A stretch of DNA of 13,208 bases from an uncultured Erysipelotrichaceae bacterium (lineage in GTDB: Bacteria > Bacillota_I > Bacilli_A > Erysipelotrichales > Erysipelotrichaceae): NCBI GenBank assembly GCA_937893225.1, contig CALBJM010000232.1, positions 1 to 13,208 of the forward strand, given 5' to 3'. A program made the position numbers and the translations under genes. Below the pieces are notes generated by a model that was given only the letters and a program-made list of their open reading frames with translations, had not been told where the DNA came from and searched no databases. How positions within the stretch are numbered: the first letter of the stretch is position 1; every line of letters starts with the position of its first letter. Below are positions 6,290 to 13,143 of this stretch, piece after piece.

Positions 6290-7726
6290 ATGGAAGAGTC
6301 AGTTTTGGTGGATCGTTTTCGAAAGTGGGTCATACAAAGAGGTACGGAGTCTTTTCCTGTGACGGAAAACGAGGAAGGAAATTTAGAAATAGAATCTCAG
6401 TATGGTCTTGGAAGGGTGAATTTCTATCCAGATGCTATAGTAGAGTTGCGTATCGATACATTTCGTGATGAAACTGTCTTTTTCTTGCATTTTCAATTGA
6501 ATACTATTGAAAAAGCCAAAGATCTGTATGTAGAGATGGAAGAGGCAATGCGTGATTTGAAGGCACAAGATAGTAAAAGAATCGTATTGTCTTGTACGAG
6601 TGCGTTGACGACTTCTTATTATGCAGAATTGTTGAATAAAGCTGCAGAAACACTTTCTTTGAAATATACGTTTTGTGCGTATTCTATTGATAAGCTTTTG
6701 TGTAATAGTAAAGGTGCAGATATGATCTTGCTTGCGCCGCAAGTACATTACATGCGTGAAAAACTAGAAAAGCAAATAAAAAATGTACCTATACGAAATA
6801 TTCCTGGTCATATCTTTGGAAAATATGACACTGGCGCATTGATAGAAATGGTCAAAGGAGAACTTGATGAACTCGAAGAAAAGATGACACCTAAATATAA
6901 GCGTACGCAAACTTTCTTTGAAACAAATAAGAAAATTCTAACCATTGGGTACACGAATGGGGCTAGAGGAAAAGATGCGTATATTGTATATCGCTATTAT
7001 AGAAATGGTGATATTGCATGGAGTGGGCAAATGAAAAGCGAAGGAGTTTCTATGGAGGAGTTATGTCAAACTATTACGCCTTTATTAGAAAAGTATCCTG
7101 AAATAGAAGTCATTGGGCTGAGTTTGCCAGGAACTATAGAAAATGGTGTCATATATTTGCAGGGTAGTTCTATCCATTTACATAACGTGCAAAGCGAATT
7201 GAAGGAAAAGTATCATAGAACAGTTTTTGCGTTTAATGATGCAAATATGATCGTAACAGGTATTTATTGGCTAGAGGATCGTTATCGTTCATTGGCATTA
7301 TATTTTTTACCGACAGATGCTGGTTCTGCAGGGTGTGGTATCGTTGTGAATGGACATTTGATTCGTGGGTATCAACATGTAGCTGGAGAAGTGATGTATA
7401 CACAAAATGTATTGCGGTTAAGCGATGATGCAAATACTTTGATGCAGAGTGAAGAAGGAACGTATGAAGTTGTTTCTAAAACGTTAGTGACATTGGTTGC
7501 TTCATTAGGACCTGAAGCAATATTTGTGTATTCTCCGAAGTCATCCGATATGAAAAAAATGAAAGCTTATATGCAAAAATATGTTGCTGAAAAGTTTTTG
7601 CCAGATTTGTATAACATTGAAGATGTGAGTGAATATATGATGACAGGTACGTTTTTGCGCTGTATTTGGAAAATAGATGATATCAAGAGAATGCAATATG
7701 GTTTGACACATAATCCGTATAAGTGA
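6290..7726 (+). CDS. Fusion: unrecognised N-terminal domain + PTS EIIB (Lac/Cel)-like domain + degenerate ROK domain
   Basis: A 478-residue protein of three parts. Residues 1-92 are an alpha/beta region I do not recognise (GRVNFYPDAIVELRI, FFLHFQL). Residues 97-165 look like a lactose/cellobiose-type PTS EIIB: RIVLSCTSALTTSYYAELL resembles the phospho-cysteine loop, with Cys102 kept, and GADMILLAPQVHYMREKL matches the LLGPQVRYM stretch. Residues 215-470 follow the ROK fold: VIGLSLPGTIENGVI, AFNDANM (catalytic-type Asp317), GSAGCGIVVNGHLIRGYQHVAGEV. The DxGGT ATP phosphate loop is replaced by IGYTNGARG, and the GH...CxCGxxGC zinc site is absent, so kinase activity is doubtful. There is no helix-turn-helix. 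A sugar- or phosphorylation-sensing role linked to beta-glucoside use is my inference. GGAGG (6276-6280) sits 9 bp before the start. Domain calls are from motif reading only. Confidence 0.7.
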   Translation: MEESVLVDRFRKWVIQRGTESFPVTENEEGNLEIESQYGLGRVNFYPDAIVELRIDTFRDETVFFLHFQLNTIEKAKDLYVEMEEAMRDLKAQDSKRIVLSCTSALTTSYYAELLNKAAETLSLKYTFCAYSIDKLLCNSKGADMILLAPQVHYMREKLEKQIKNVPIRNIPGHIFGKYDTGALIEMVKGELDELEEKMTPKYKRTQTFFETNKKILTIGYTNGARGKDAYIVYRYYRNGDIAWSGQMKSEGVSMEELCQTITPLLEKYPEIEVIGLSLPGTIENGVIYLQGSSIHLHNVQSELKEKYHRTVFAFNDANMIVTGIYWLEDRYRSLALYFLPTDAGSAGCGIVVNGHLIRGYQHVAGEVMYTQNVLRLSDDANTLMQSEEGTYEVVSKTLVTLVASLGPEAIFVYSPKSSDMKKMKAYMQKYVAEKFLPDLYNIEDVSEYMMTGTFLRCIWKIDDIKRMQYGLTHNPYK

Positions 7727-7751
7727 AAAGCATGTAATCCATGCTTTTTTT
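7726..7751 (+). terminator. Rho-independent terminator after the EIIB-ROK fusion gene
   Basis: AAAAGCATG (7726-7734) and CATGCTTTT (7740-7748) form a perfect 9-bp stem with a TAATC loop, running into a T tract. It begins on the last base of the stop codon. Confidence 0.87.
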
Positions 7752-7773
7752 CTCTATGGGAGAAAGCTATAAT
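7745..7773 (+). promoter_or_regulatory. Promoter for the HAD/GNAT pair
   Basis: A perfect TATAAT (7768-7773) lies 22 bp before the ATG at 7795. The hexamer 17 bp upstream is TTTTTT, inside the terminator T tract, so the -35 is weak. Transcription would start near 7780, leaving a leader of about 15 bases that includes AGAGGA. Confidence 0.45.
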
Positions 7774-7794
7774 TGTGGTAATAGAGGATTTGTT

Positions 7795-8550
7795 ATGAAA
7801 AAAGATAAAGATAATAAAGTTTTAGAAACTGTAGAAGAAAAACCTGTCATCGTACTTTCTTTTGATGGAACGGTGATGGATACTGAACCAGCTATTATTG
7901 CAACATATAGGGAGTTATTTGATCGACATCATAAAAATGAATTGTTTACAAAAGAAATTCAATTAGCTGCATTAGATGATTCTGTGTATGCCGTGATGCA
8001 ATATTGCTTTCCTGAAGAGGATACAAAGAAAATGGTACAGGAATATAATTCTTGGCAAAGAAATCATTTGAGTGATTTGATACAACCGATGCATGGAATC
8101 AAGGATCTATTGAAATGGTTAAAGAAACATGATTATAAGATTGCTACAGTTTCAACTAGAGAAAGAGCATCTATTGTTGAATTGTTAGAACATGCACATT
8201 TGATTCAGTATTTTGATGTTATCATTGGCGGTAAAAAATCTAATACAGTGGATACAGATGGTTTGTTCATGGCTTTGCGTTTATTGGATGCGAAGAGTTG
8301 TGTGTATATTTCAGATAGTAGTGCAGATATTATGGTTGGAAAGGATGCAGGTGTATTTACTGTTGGCTTTGCGTCTAATGCGGATAAAGCAAAGGCAATC
8401 GTAGAAGAAAGACCAGATTTTGCGACGGCGGATCTAATGCAAGTGAAGAAATTGTTGAAGGGTGAAGCTCTTTGGTTAGCGTATGATATTCATTATCCAC
8501 AAGAGAATAGTGAAACAAAAAAGAAAGTGAAAAAAGATAGGAGAAAGTGA
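7795..8550 (+). CDS. HAD-superfamily protein lacking the nucleophilic aspartate (probable pseudo-phosphatase)
   Basis: A 251-residue protein with the layout of a phosphoglycolate phosphatase-type HAD (subfamily IA): motif I near residue 22, a helical cap about residues 31-98, then a core domain. Motif I reads VLSFDGTVMDTEP instead of DxDGTLxDS, so the nucleophile Asp is Ser22 (codon TCT, 7858-7860), while Asp24 is kept. Motif II is IATVSTR (Ser120/Thr121). The usual motif III GKP lysine region reads KKSNTVDTDGLFMAL, with Thr where Lys is expected. Motif IV is YISDSSADIMVG (Asp174, Asp178). Without the nucleophile, normal phosphate transfer should fail; a binding or structural role is inferred. 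The basic tail (KKKVKKDRRK) is unusual. Start 7795 has AGAGGA upstream; the longer frame from 7741 would begin inside the terminator. The GNAT gene starts on the next base after its stop. Confidence 0.8.
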   Translation: MKKDKDNKVLETVEEKPVIVLSFDGTVMDTEPAIIATYRELFDRHHKNELFTKEIQLAALDDSVYAVMQYCFPEEDTKKMVQEYNSWQRNHLSDLIQPMHGIKDLLKWLKKHDYKIATVSTRERASIVELLEHAHLIQYFDVIIGGKKSNTVDTDGLFMALRLLDAKSCVYISDSSADIMVGKDAGVFTVGFASNADKAKAIVEERPDFATADLMQVKKLLKGEALWLAYDIHYPQENSETKKKVKKDRRK

Positions 8551-9039
8551 ATGGCAGATTTTGTATTTCGTAAACTTGAAGAAAATGAAGTAGATATCGT
8601 GTGTGATATGATTCAAGATAGAATGACATGGATGGAAGAACATGGAATTCATCAATGGGTAAAAGGGGATTATGATACATACTATGATTATGCATATTTC
8701 TTGAATAAGCAAAAAAATGGTGAGCTATTTGGTTTGGTGAAAGATGGGAGAGTCATTAGTTGTGCAGTTTTATTAGAAGAAGATACAAGATGGCCAGATT
8801 CTCCTAAAGCACGGTATCTTCATAATTTTGTTTCTTGTACTGATGTGAAAGATGCTGGAAAGTTGTTTATAGAGTATGCCGAAGCCTATAGCAAGAAAGA
8901 AGGAAAAGCGTATTTTCGATTGGATTCTGATGTAGATAATAAAAAGCTTGCGGAATATTATACTTCTTTAGGGTATGTTGAAAGAGGTAGATGTGAGGCC
9001 AATGGATATTTTGGAATATTACGAGAAAAGAAGTTGTGA
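8551..9039 (+). CDS. GNAT family N-acetyltransferase
   Basis: A 162-residue single-domain GNAT protein. The N-terminal part (IVCDMIQDRMTWMEEHGIHQW) has the W-M-E-E-x-G-I-x-Q-W pattern common in Bacillota acetyltransferases of unknown substrate. The C-terminal half shows motif B-like LDSDVDNKKLAEYYTSLGYVERG (residues 133-155), the usual helix plus LGY turn. The acetyl-CoA pyrophosphate loop, normally R/QxxGxG/A, reads VKDAGKLFI near residues 99-107 and is imperfect, so cofactor binding is likely but not certain. The ATG directly abuts the HAD stop codon, with AGGAG (8539-8543) inside the HAD tail, so the two proteins are translationally coupled and may work together. The acceptor substrate is unknown. 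Confidence 0.85.
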   Translation: MADFVFRKLEENEVDIVCDMIQDRMTWMEEHGIHQWVKGDYDTYYDYAYFLNKQKNGELFGLVKDGRVISCAVLLEEDTRWPDSPKARYLHNFVSCTDVKDAGKLFIEYAEAYSKKEGKAYFRLDSDVDNKKLAEYYTSLGYVERGRCEANGYFGILREKKL

Positions 9040-9100
9040 TTTTTTGTAATGCTAGAGATATGTAGAACTTGAAAAATGTTGATAGATAATCAATAAATTT

Positions 9101-9124
9101 GGAAAACCGCTGATGCGGTTTTTC
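9101..9124 (+). terminator. Rho-independent terminator after the HAD/GNAT pair
   Basis: AAAACCGC (9103-9110) pairs perfectly with GCGGTTTT (9115-9122) around a TGAT loop, ending in TTTTT. It lies about 60 bp after the GNAT stop; the 9040-9100 stretch between shows nothing else. Confidence 0.83.
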
Positions 9125-9148
9125 ATTTTGGTGTGTCTTATGTAAAAT
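9120..9148 (+). promoter_or_regulatory. Possible promoter for the flavodoxin-fold/phosphoglucomutase operon
   Basis: TTTTCA (9120-9125) and TAAAAT (9143-9148) are spaced by 17 bp. The -35 overlaps the 3' side of the preceding terminator. GAGGAA at 9158-9163 then serves the ATG at 9169. Confidence 0.35.
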
Positions 9149-9168
9149 AATGTGGTTGAGGAAATCTT

Positions 9169-9774
9169 ATGAAAGTGTTGATGGTAAATACAAGTGAAGA
9201 AGCATTTGGGCAGTTGCATGAAGCAATGCAGATTTGTAGAGAAGGGCTTATAGAAAATGGAATAGATGTAGAAGATGTGTGGTTGGGGAGTAATGTAATA
9301 CATCCGTGTACTTCTTGTGGTAAGTGTATAAAGAGAAGAAAGTGTTTGTTTGATGGTGTTGTAAATGAGATTGCGGATAAGAGTGAATCATTTAATGGTT
9401 TGATTGTGGGTGCAGATGTATTGTTTGGTGAAATTGGTAAGCAGTGTATTGATTTTTTAAATTGCTTGTTTCGCAGTGCAAATGAAAAATATGTTGGTAA
9501 AGTTGGGGCAGTGATATTGTCATCTAGAAAAAATAATACAGAGAGTGCTTATCAAACATTAAACGCTTATTTTTCGGCTTCGTGTATGCCTGTTGTCACA
9601 GGGCGGTATTGGAATACATATTGTTTAAGAGAAGTGGGAAAAGGTACGCAAGAAATGCGACAATTGGCACAAAATATGAGTTGGTTGGTAAAATGTGTTG
9701 GAGAAGGAAAAAAGAATGGTATTGAAAATCCGTGTATTCCCGATAAACTTGATGAATTTATGCGTGGAAGATAG
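9169..9774 (+). CDS. Flavodoxin-fold protein with four-cysteine motif (iron-sulfur flavoprotein / NADPH-dependent FMN reductase-like)
   Basis: A 201-residue protein of the flavodoxin-like fold. It starts with the beta-strand MKVLMVN and has PCTSCGKCIKRRKC, giving Cys47, Cys50, Cys53 and Cys59 (CxxCxxCx5C), the compact cysteine cluster of iron-sulfur flavoproteins and related NAD(P)H-FMN reductases. GADVLFGEIGKQCIDFLNCLF (residues 81-101) matches the family's GSPVYFG...AFIDR flavin-side segment, and the end (LAQNMSWLVKC) matches the usual last helix. The first loop, usually GSPRxxGNT for FMN phosphate, reads NTSEEAFGQLHEA and lacks the Arg and Gly-Asn-Thr, so FMN binding may be weakened. The partner and substrate are unknown. 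It lies 33 bp before the phosphoglucomutase gene with no clear terminator between. Confidence 0.78.
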   Translation: MKVLMVNTSEEAFGQLHEAMQICREGLIENGIDVEDVWLGSNVIHPCTSCGKCIKRRKCLFDGVVNEIADKSESFNGLIVGADVLFGEIGKQCIDFLNCLFRSANEKYVGKVGAVILSSRKNNTESAYQTLNAYFSASCMPVVTGRYWNTYCLREVGKGTQEMRQLAQNMSWLVKCVGEGKKNGIENPCIPDKLDEFMRGR

Positions 9775-9807
9775 GGTACAATAAAGGAAAGAAATGAGGG
9801 AAAAAAC

Positions 9808-11502
9808 ATGAATTATAAAGATACATATCAGGAATGGGTAGACCATATTCCTAGTGATGATCCGTTGCATGATGCATTAGTGGCTATGCAAGATAATGAA
9901 GTTGAAAAAGAAGATTCTTTTTATAAGAATTTGTCATTTGGAACAGCAGGATTGCGTGGGAAAGTGGGTGCTGGTACAAATCGTATGAATTACTATACGG
10001 TTGGTAAGGCAACACAAGGTATTGCACAGTTCATTGTGCAGCATGGTCAAGAAGCAATGGATAAAGGGGTCGTTATTGCGCATGATCCTAGACACTTTTC
10101 GCGTGAATTTTGTGAAATGACAGCAGGAATCTTCGCGGCAAATGGAATTCGTGTCTATACATTTCCTTCTTTGCGTCCAACACCTGAACTTGCATTTTTG
10201 ATTCGTAAGATTGGTACTACAGCAGGTATTAATATTACGGCTTCTCATAATCCGAAAGAATACAATGGGTACAAAGCGTATTGGAATGATGGTTGTCAGG
10301 TTTCTAGTGAAATAGCTGATGGTATGGAACGCGAAATTAATGCCGTAGATATTTGGAGTGGCGTGAAGAAGTCAAGCTATGAAGAAGGTGTTCAGAATGG
10401 TAAGATCATTGTTCTTGGTGAAAAAGAAGATCGTGAATATTTAGATAAGATCGAATCATTGGCAATTCATACGGGAGATGAAATTGATAGTTCTATTCCA
10501 CTTGTATATACACCTTTAAATGGTTGTGGCTCTATTCCATTTAGACAAATGTTAAATGATAGAGGATTTACAAACTGGAAAATTGTGCCAGAACAAGAAA
10601 ATCCAGATCCAGATTTTACAACAGTAGGATATCCAAATCCAGAAGATCCAAAAGCTTTTGCATTGAGTGAAAAATATGGCAGAGAATTTGGCGCAGAATT
10701 GTTGATGGCAACTGATCCAGATTCTGATCGTTTTGCGATAGAGATTCGTGATAATGATGGGAATTATGTTCCACTCAATGGAAATCAAACAGGGTATTTG
10801 TTAGTAAACTATATTTTAGAAGGACATAAAACAGCAGGGACATTGCCAACAAAGGGTGCTATGGTGAAGTCTATTGTAACGTCATCGCTTTCTACGAAGA
10901 TTGCGAAAGCATATGGCGTTGAAATGTTTGAAACTTTAACTGGTTTTAAAAATATTTGTGGAAAGATTCCGTATCTTCATGAACATGGTTATACATATTT
11001 GTTTGGCTATGAAGAGAGTGTTGGCTATGCTGGGTGTGAAGACATTCGTGATAAAGATGGGATTTCTGCAGGTATGTTGGTGACAGAAGCTGCAGCGTAT
11101 TATAGAAAACAAGGAAAAACATTGTGGGATGTTTTACAAGCAATCTATGAAAAGTATGGATATACATGTGAAGAAGGTGTCAATATTGTATTAGATGGTA
11201 TTACTGGCAGAGCTAGAATCGAAAGAATGATGCAGTGGATTCGTGCTAATCAGCCTACAACAATTGCAGGTTATAGTGTTGATCATATTGTTGATTATAT
11301 TGGTGGGGTAGAGGACTTGCCTGCACAAAATGCAATGCGTTTCTTCATAGATGCAGATACATGGTTTGCGATTCGTCCTAGTGGAACAGAACCAAAGATC
11401 AAATTCTATTTCTATGCGAATGATGAAAGCATGGATAAAGCAAAAGAAAAGAATGCAGCAATTCGTGATGCGATTCTAGATTTGATTAATAGCGTTGAAT
11501 AA
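9808..11502 (+). CDS. Alpha-phosphoglucomutase / phosphomannomutase
   Basis: A 564-residue member of the alpha-D-phosphohexomutase superfamily that interconverts glucose-1-phosphate and glucose-6-phosphate, linking glycolysis with glycogen and UDP-glucose synthesis. All four signature sites are intact: SFGTAGLRG near residues 43-51; the phosphoserine loop TASHNPKEYNGYK with Ser146; the Mg2+ loop ATDPDSDR (Asp303, Asp305, Asp307); the sugar-binding GYEESVGY (Glu402, Ser404); and the phosphate-binding RPSGTEPK (residues 523-530). Length and motif wording fit the PgcA/PGM2-like group of Bacillota, which includes glucose-specific and broader enzymes, so mannose activity is possible. GAGGG (9796-9800) lies 7 bp before the ATG. 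A TACAAT hexamer at 9777-9782 could add an internal promoter but has no good -35. A strong terminator follows the stop. Confidence 0.93.
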   Translation: MNYKDTYQEWVDHIPSDDPLHDALVAMQDNEVEKEDSFYKNLSFGTAGLRGKVGAGTNRMNYYTVGKATQGIAQFIVQHGQEAMDKGVVIAHDPRHFSREFCEMTAGIFAANGIRVYTFPSLRPTPELAFLIRKIGTTAGINITASHNPKEYNGYKAYWNDGCQVSSEIADGMEREINAVDIWSGVKKSSYEEGVQNGKIIVLGEKEDREYLDKIESLAIHTGDEIDSSIPLVYTPLNGCGSIPFRQMLNDRGFTNWKIVPEQENPDPDFTTVGYPNPEDPKAFALSEKYGREFGAELLMATDPDSDRFAIEIRDNDGNYVPLNGNQTGYLLVNYILEGHKTAGTLPTKGAMVKSIVTSSLSTKIAKAYGVEMFETLTGFKNICGKIPYLHEHGYTYLFGYEESVGYAGCEDIRDKDGISAGMLVTEAAAYYRKQGKTLWDVLQAIYEKYGYTCEEGVNIVLDGITGRARIERMMQWIRANQPTTIAGYSVDHIVDYIGGVEDLPAQNAMRFFIDADTWFAIRPSGTEPKIKFYFYANDESMDKAKEKNAAIRDAILDLINSVE

Positions 11503-11510
11503 TATAATAG

Positions 11511-11540
11511 GAAAAGACAGAATGACTGTCTTTTCTTTTT
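11511..11540 (+). terminator. Rho-independent terminator after phosphoglucomutase
   Basis: GAAAAGACAG (11511-11520) and CTGTCTTTTC (11526-11535) form a perfect 10-bp stem with an AATGA loop, followed by TTTTT. Confidence 0.9.
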
Positions 11541-11550
11541 GGGGTAAAAT
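11522..11550 (+). promoter_or_regulatory. Possible promoter giving a near-leaderless transcript
   Basis: ATGACT (11522-11527, four of six matches to TTGACA) and TAAAAT (11545-11550) are 17 bp apart. The -10 ends 7 bp before the ATG at 11558, so transcription would begin at or next to the start codon. The -35 overlaps the terminator hairpin. Confidence 0.35.
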
Positions 11551-11557
11551 AGTAGAC

Positions 11558-12322
11558 ATGATTAGTGTATATACGTTGAAAAATTGGTATTTTGAAAAGA
11601 TCAAAGAAAAATATAGAGTTTGGGGGAATATTAGCGGAAATGATAATTTTCAAGATGGACAATGGGTACATACTTCTTTTATCACAAAATTGGAAGTGGG
11701 ATGGGGTGCGTTACATATATACACGGAGAATTCAGAATATTTGGCAAAATACGCAGAACATGATGAATTAGATAAACGTGTACTACGAAGAGCATTACGT
11801 GATTTCTTGTGGCCAAATGATGTAACAGTGTTTAATAAAATTGAACAATCTGAGCAGCGAAAAAAAGAAAAACAAAAGAAAGCGGATGATCCAGATGCAT
11901 ATAGAAACTGTGCAATCTTGACATTTTCTTCAGATATTTTAAATCACTTTGTGTCACTAGAATTGCGGCAAGGTAAAAAAATATATAAGCGTGTAGATTA
12001 TGACATTCAACGTGGGATGTTTGAAGATGCATTTGTTCTTTCAGATCCTAAAATGGATTATGCATTTCGTTTTTTCCCATTTGGAAAAAATGCATACCAA
12101 TTTGATGAATGGAAAGGAAAATTTACGCCAGTATTTATCCGCAATATTGGACAAGAACCATTCTATGCTTCAACTGTCTATGGAGATTTCGTGATTTCCC
12201 CGAATTCTACTGTTCTTATTTCTGTACGAAAGTCAGAAGAAAGAATGAATACGACGCTAGATGACGATACAATAACAGATAAGACAAATGTTTTGTCACA
12301 TGCTTCAATACATATGAAATAA
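11558..12322 (+). CDS. Hypothetical protein, 254 aa, not recognised
   Basis: I do not recognise this family. The N-terminal part (residues 1-95) looks like a small beta-rich domain: KEKYRVWGNISGNDNFQDG, then WVHTSFITKLEV and ALHIYTENSEYLAKY. A highly charged linker follows (about 96-113, rich in Lys, Glu and Gln). The C-terminal part (115-225) is again aromatic and beta-rich (FRFFPFGKNAYQFDEW, TPVFIRNIGQEPFYASTVYGDFVISPNSTVLISV), ending in a polar tail. No signal peptide, membrane segment or cysteine cluster is seen, so it is probably cytoplasmic. The frame is open further back to a TTG at 11495, but that start would overlap the phosphoglucomutase stop and run through the terminator. The ATG at 11558 has only a distant GGGG (11541-11544), so initiation may be leaderless. 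It forms its own transcription unit. Confidence 0.75.
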   Translation: MISVYTLKNWYFEKIKEKYRVWGNISGNDNFQDGQWVHTSFITKLEVGWGALHIYTENSEYLAKYAEHDELDKRVLRRALRDFLWPNDVTVFNKIEQSEQRKKEKQKKADDPDAYRNCAILTFSSDILNHFVSLELRQGKKIYKRVDYDIQRGMFEDAFVLSDPKMDYAFRFFPFGKNAYQFDEWKGKFTPVFIRNIGQEPFYASTVYGDFVISPNSTVLISVRKSEERMNTTLDDDTITDKTNVLSHASIHMK

Positions 12323-12369
12323 AAATGTCCTAAAGCCGAAGGGAGTTACGGTTAGGACATTTTATTTTT
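12322..12369. terminator. Strong, probably bidirectional terminator hairpin
   Basis: AAAATGTCCTAA (12322-12333) and TTAGGACATTTT (12352-12363) form a perfect 12-bp stem. Inside it CCG (12336-12338) can pair with CGG (12349-12351), leaving a 2-base bulge and a purine-rich loop. T-rich sequence follows on the plus strand and A-rich sequence precedes it, so it could stop transcripts from either side. It separates the hypothetical gene from the recombinase module. Confidence 0.8.
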
Positions 12370-12440
12370 GAGAATAAATAACCAGCAATTTATCTATCTC
12401 AAGAAATAATGATAACGCAAAATAATGTGATTTGTATACT

Positions 12441-12464
12441 TGAAATTTCATTATATGCATGCAT
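12441..12464. repeat. Two adjacent 10-bp perfect palindromes upstream of the recombinase
   Basis: TGAAATTTCA (12441-12450) and ATGCATGCAT (12455-12464) are each perfect palindromes with centres 14 bp apart. GTATAC (12434-12439) is a third, shorter one just upstream. Their clustering in the 60 bp before the promoter suggests protein-binding sites, for the recombinase itself or a repressor; this is inference. Confidence 0.4.
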
Positions 12465-12483
12465 TTACATATTTTATGCAGAT

Positions 12484-12514
12484 AATTCTTTGACACGAAA
12501 TCGCACATACAAAT
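12484..12514 (+). repeat. Left arm of inverted repeat flanking the recombinase gene
   Basis: It contains AATT, TTGACAC (12490-12496), AATCGC (12499-12504), ATAC and AAT in order. The reverse complement of 13143-13170 has the same blocks in the same order: 24 identical positions, with gaps of 2 and 1 bases. TTGACA doubles as a perfect -35 box for the recombinase, though the -10 region (TTTAGA, 12514-12519) is poor. Confidence 0.6.
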
Positions 12515-12540
12515 TTAGAAGGAATATTAGGTGAATTATA

Positions 12541-13143
12541 ATGAAAAGATATGCGTATATTCGAGTGTCAACGAAAGAACAAAATGTTGCTAGACAAGTA
12601 GAAGCTATGAAAAAAATGGGAATTCATCAAACCAATATGTTTATTGATAAACAGTCAGGTAAGGATTTTTTGAGAGAAGCATATTGTAAATTGTTGAAAG
12701 TGATAACACCGGGTGACATTATTTACATCAAATCAATCGACAGACTAGGTAGAAACTATGATGAGATTATTGAACAATGGCATAAAATTACAAGAATGGA
12801 TGTAGATATAATTGTTCTAGATTTTCCTTTATTAAACACAACAGATCAAGTGAACGGCTTAACTGGAAAATTCATTGCGGATCTTGTTCTACAAATATTA
12901 TCCTATGTAGCGCAAGTTGAAAGAGAAAATATAAAGCAAAGACAGAGAGAAGGTATAGAAATTGCATTACAAAATGGGACGAAATTTGGACGAAAAAAGA
13001 AAAGAAGACCTACCTGTTTTATGCAATGCTATCAAAAATGGAAGAAGAGAGAAATATCGCAAAGAGAAGCAGCAAGACTAATGCATGTCAGCAATCATAC
13101 AGTAAAAAGATGGTTTATAGAACAAGAAAGTTATGAAAAATGA
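12541..13143 (+). CDS. Small serine recombinase (resolvase/invertase family)
   Basis: A 200-residue site-specific recombinase of the resolvase/DNA-invertase type. The catalytic domain runs over residues 1-105: AYIRVSTKEQN gives the nucleophile Ser10 and Arg8, Arg45 follows, then PGDIIYIKSIDRLGR carries Arg68 and Arg71. The long E helix (about 106-140, QVERENIKQRQREGIEIA) serves dimer contact and minor-groove binding. After the basic linker GRKKKRR comes a C-terminal helix-turn-helix (about 165-195, EISQREAARLMHVSNHTVKRW). This order differs from IS607 transposases, where the helix-turn-helix is N-terminal, and the length excludes large serine integrases. All key residues are present, so it should be active. 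AGGTGA (12529-12534) precedes the ATG. Matching inverted arms lie at its promoter and stop codon. No transposase or cargo gene is seen beside it. Confidence 0.9.
   Translation: MKRYAYIRVSTKEQNVARQVEAMKKMGIHQTNMFIDKQSGKDFLREAYCKLLKVITPGDIIYIKSIDRLGRNYDEIIEQWHKITRMDVDIIVLDFPLLNTTDQVNGLTGKFIADLVLQILSYVAQVERENIKQRQREGIEIALQNGTKFGRKKKRRPTCFMQCYQKWKKREISQREAARLMHVSNHTVKRWFIEQESYEK

Noticed and set aside
7702..7714. A further TTTGACAC..AATC match to the recombinase arms
   Set aside because: It lies inside the coding end of the EIIB-ROK gene, where the codons for Leu-Thr-His-Asn explain it, and the rest of the arm does not match.
7741..7794. Start of the HAD-fold protein at ATG 7741
   Set aside because: It would start in the 3' arm of the preceding terminator and before the predicted TATAAT; the ATG at 7795 has AGAGGA upstream.
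11495..11557. TTG start at 11495 for the hypothetical protein
   Set aside because: The extra residues are encoded by the phosphoglucomutase stop region and the terminator hairpin, with no ribosome binding site.
12411..12426. Possible cre site ATGATAACGCAAAATA upstream of the recombinase
   Set aside because: Both the required C and A near the 3' end are missing, leaving only a partial match.
12541..13143. IS607-type transposase
   Set aside because: The helix-turn-helix is C-terminal and the catalytic domain N-terminal, and no TnpB-like gene is present in the window.
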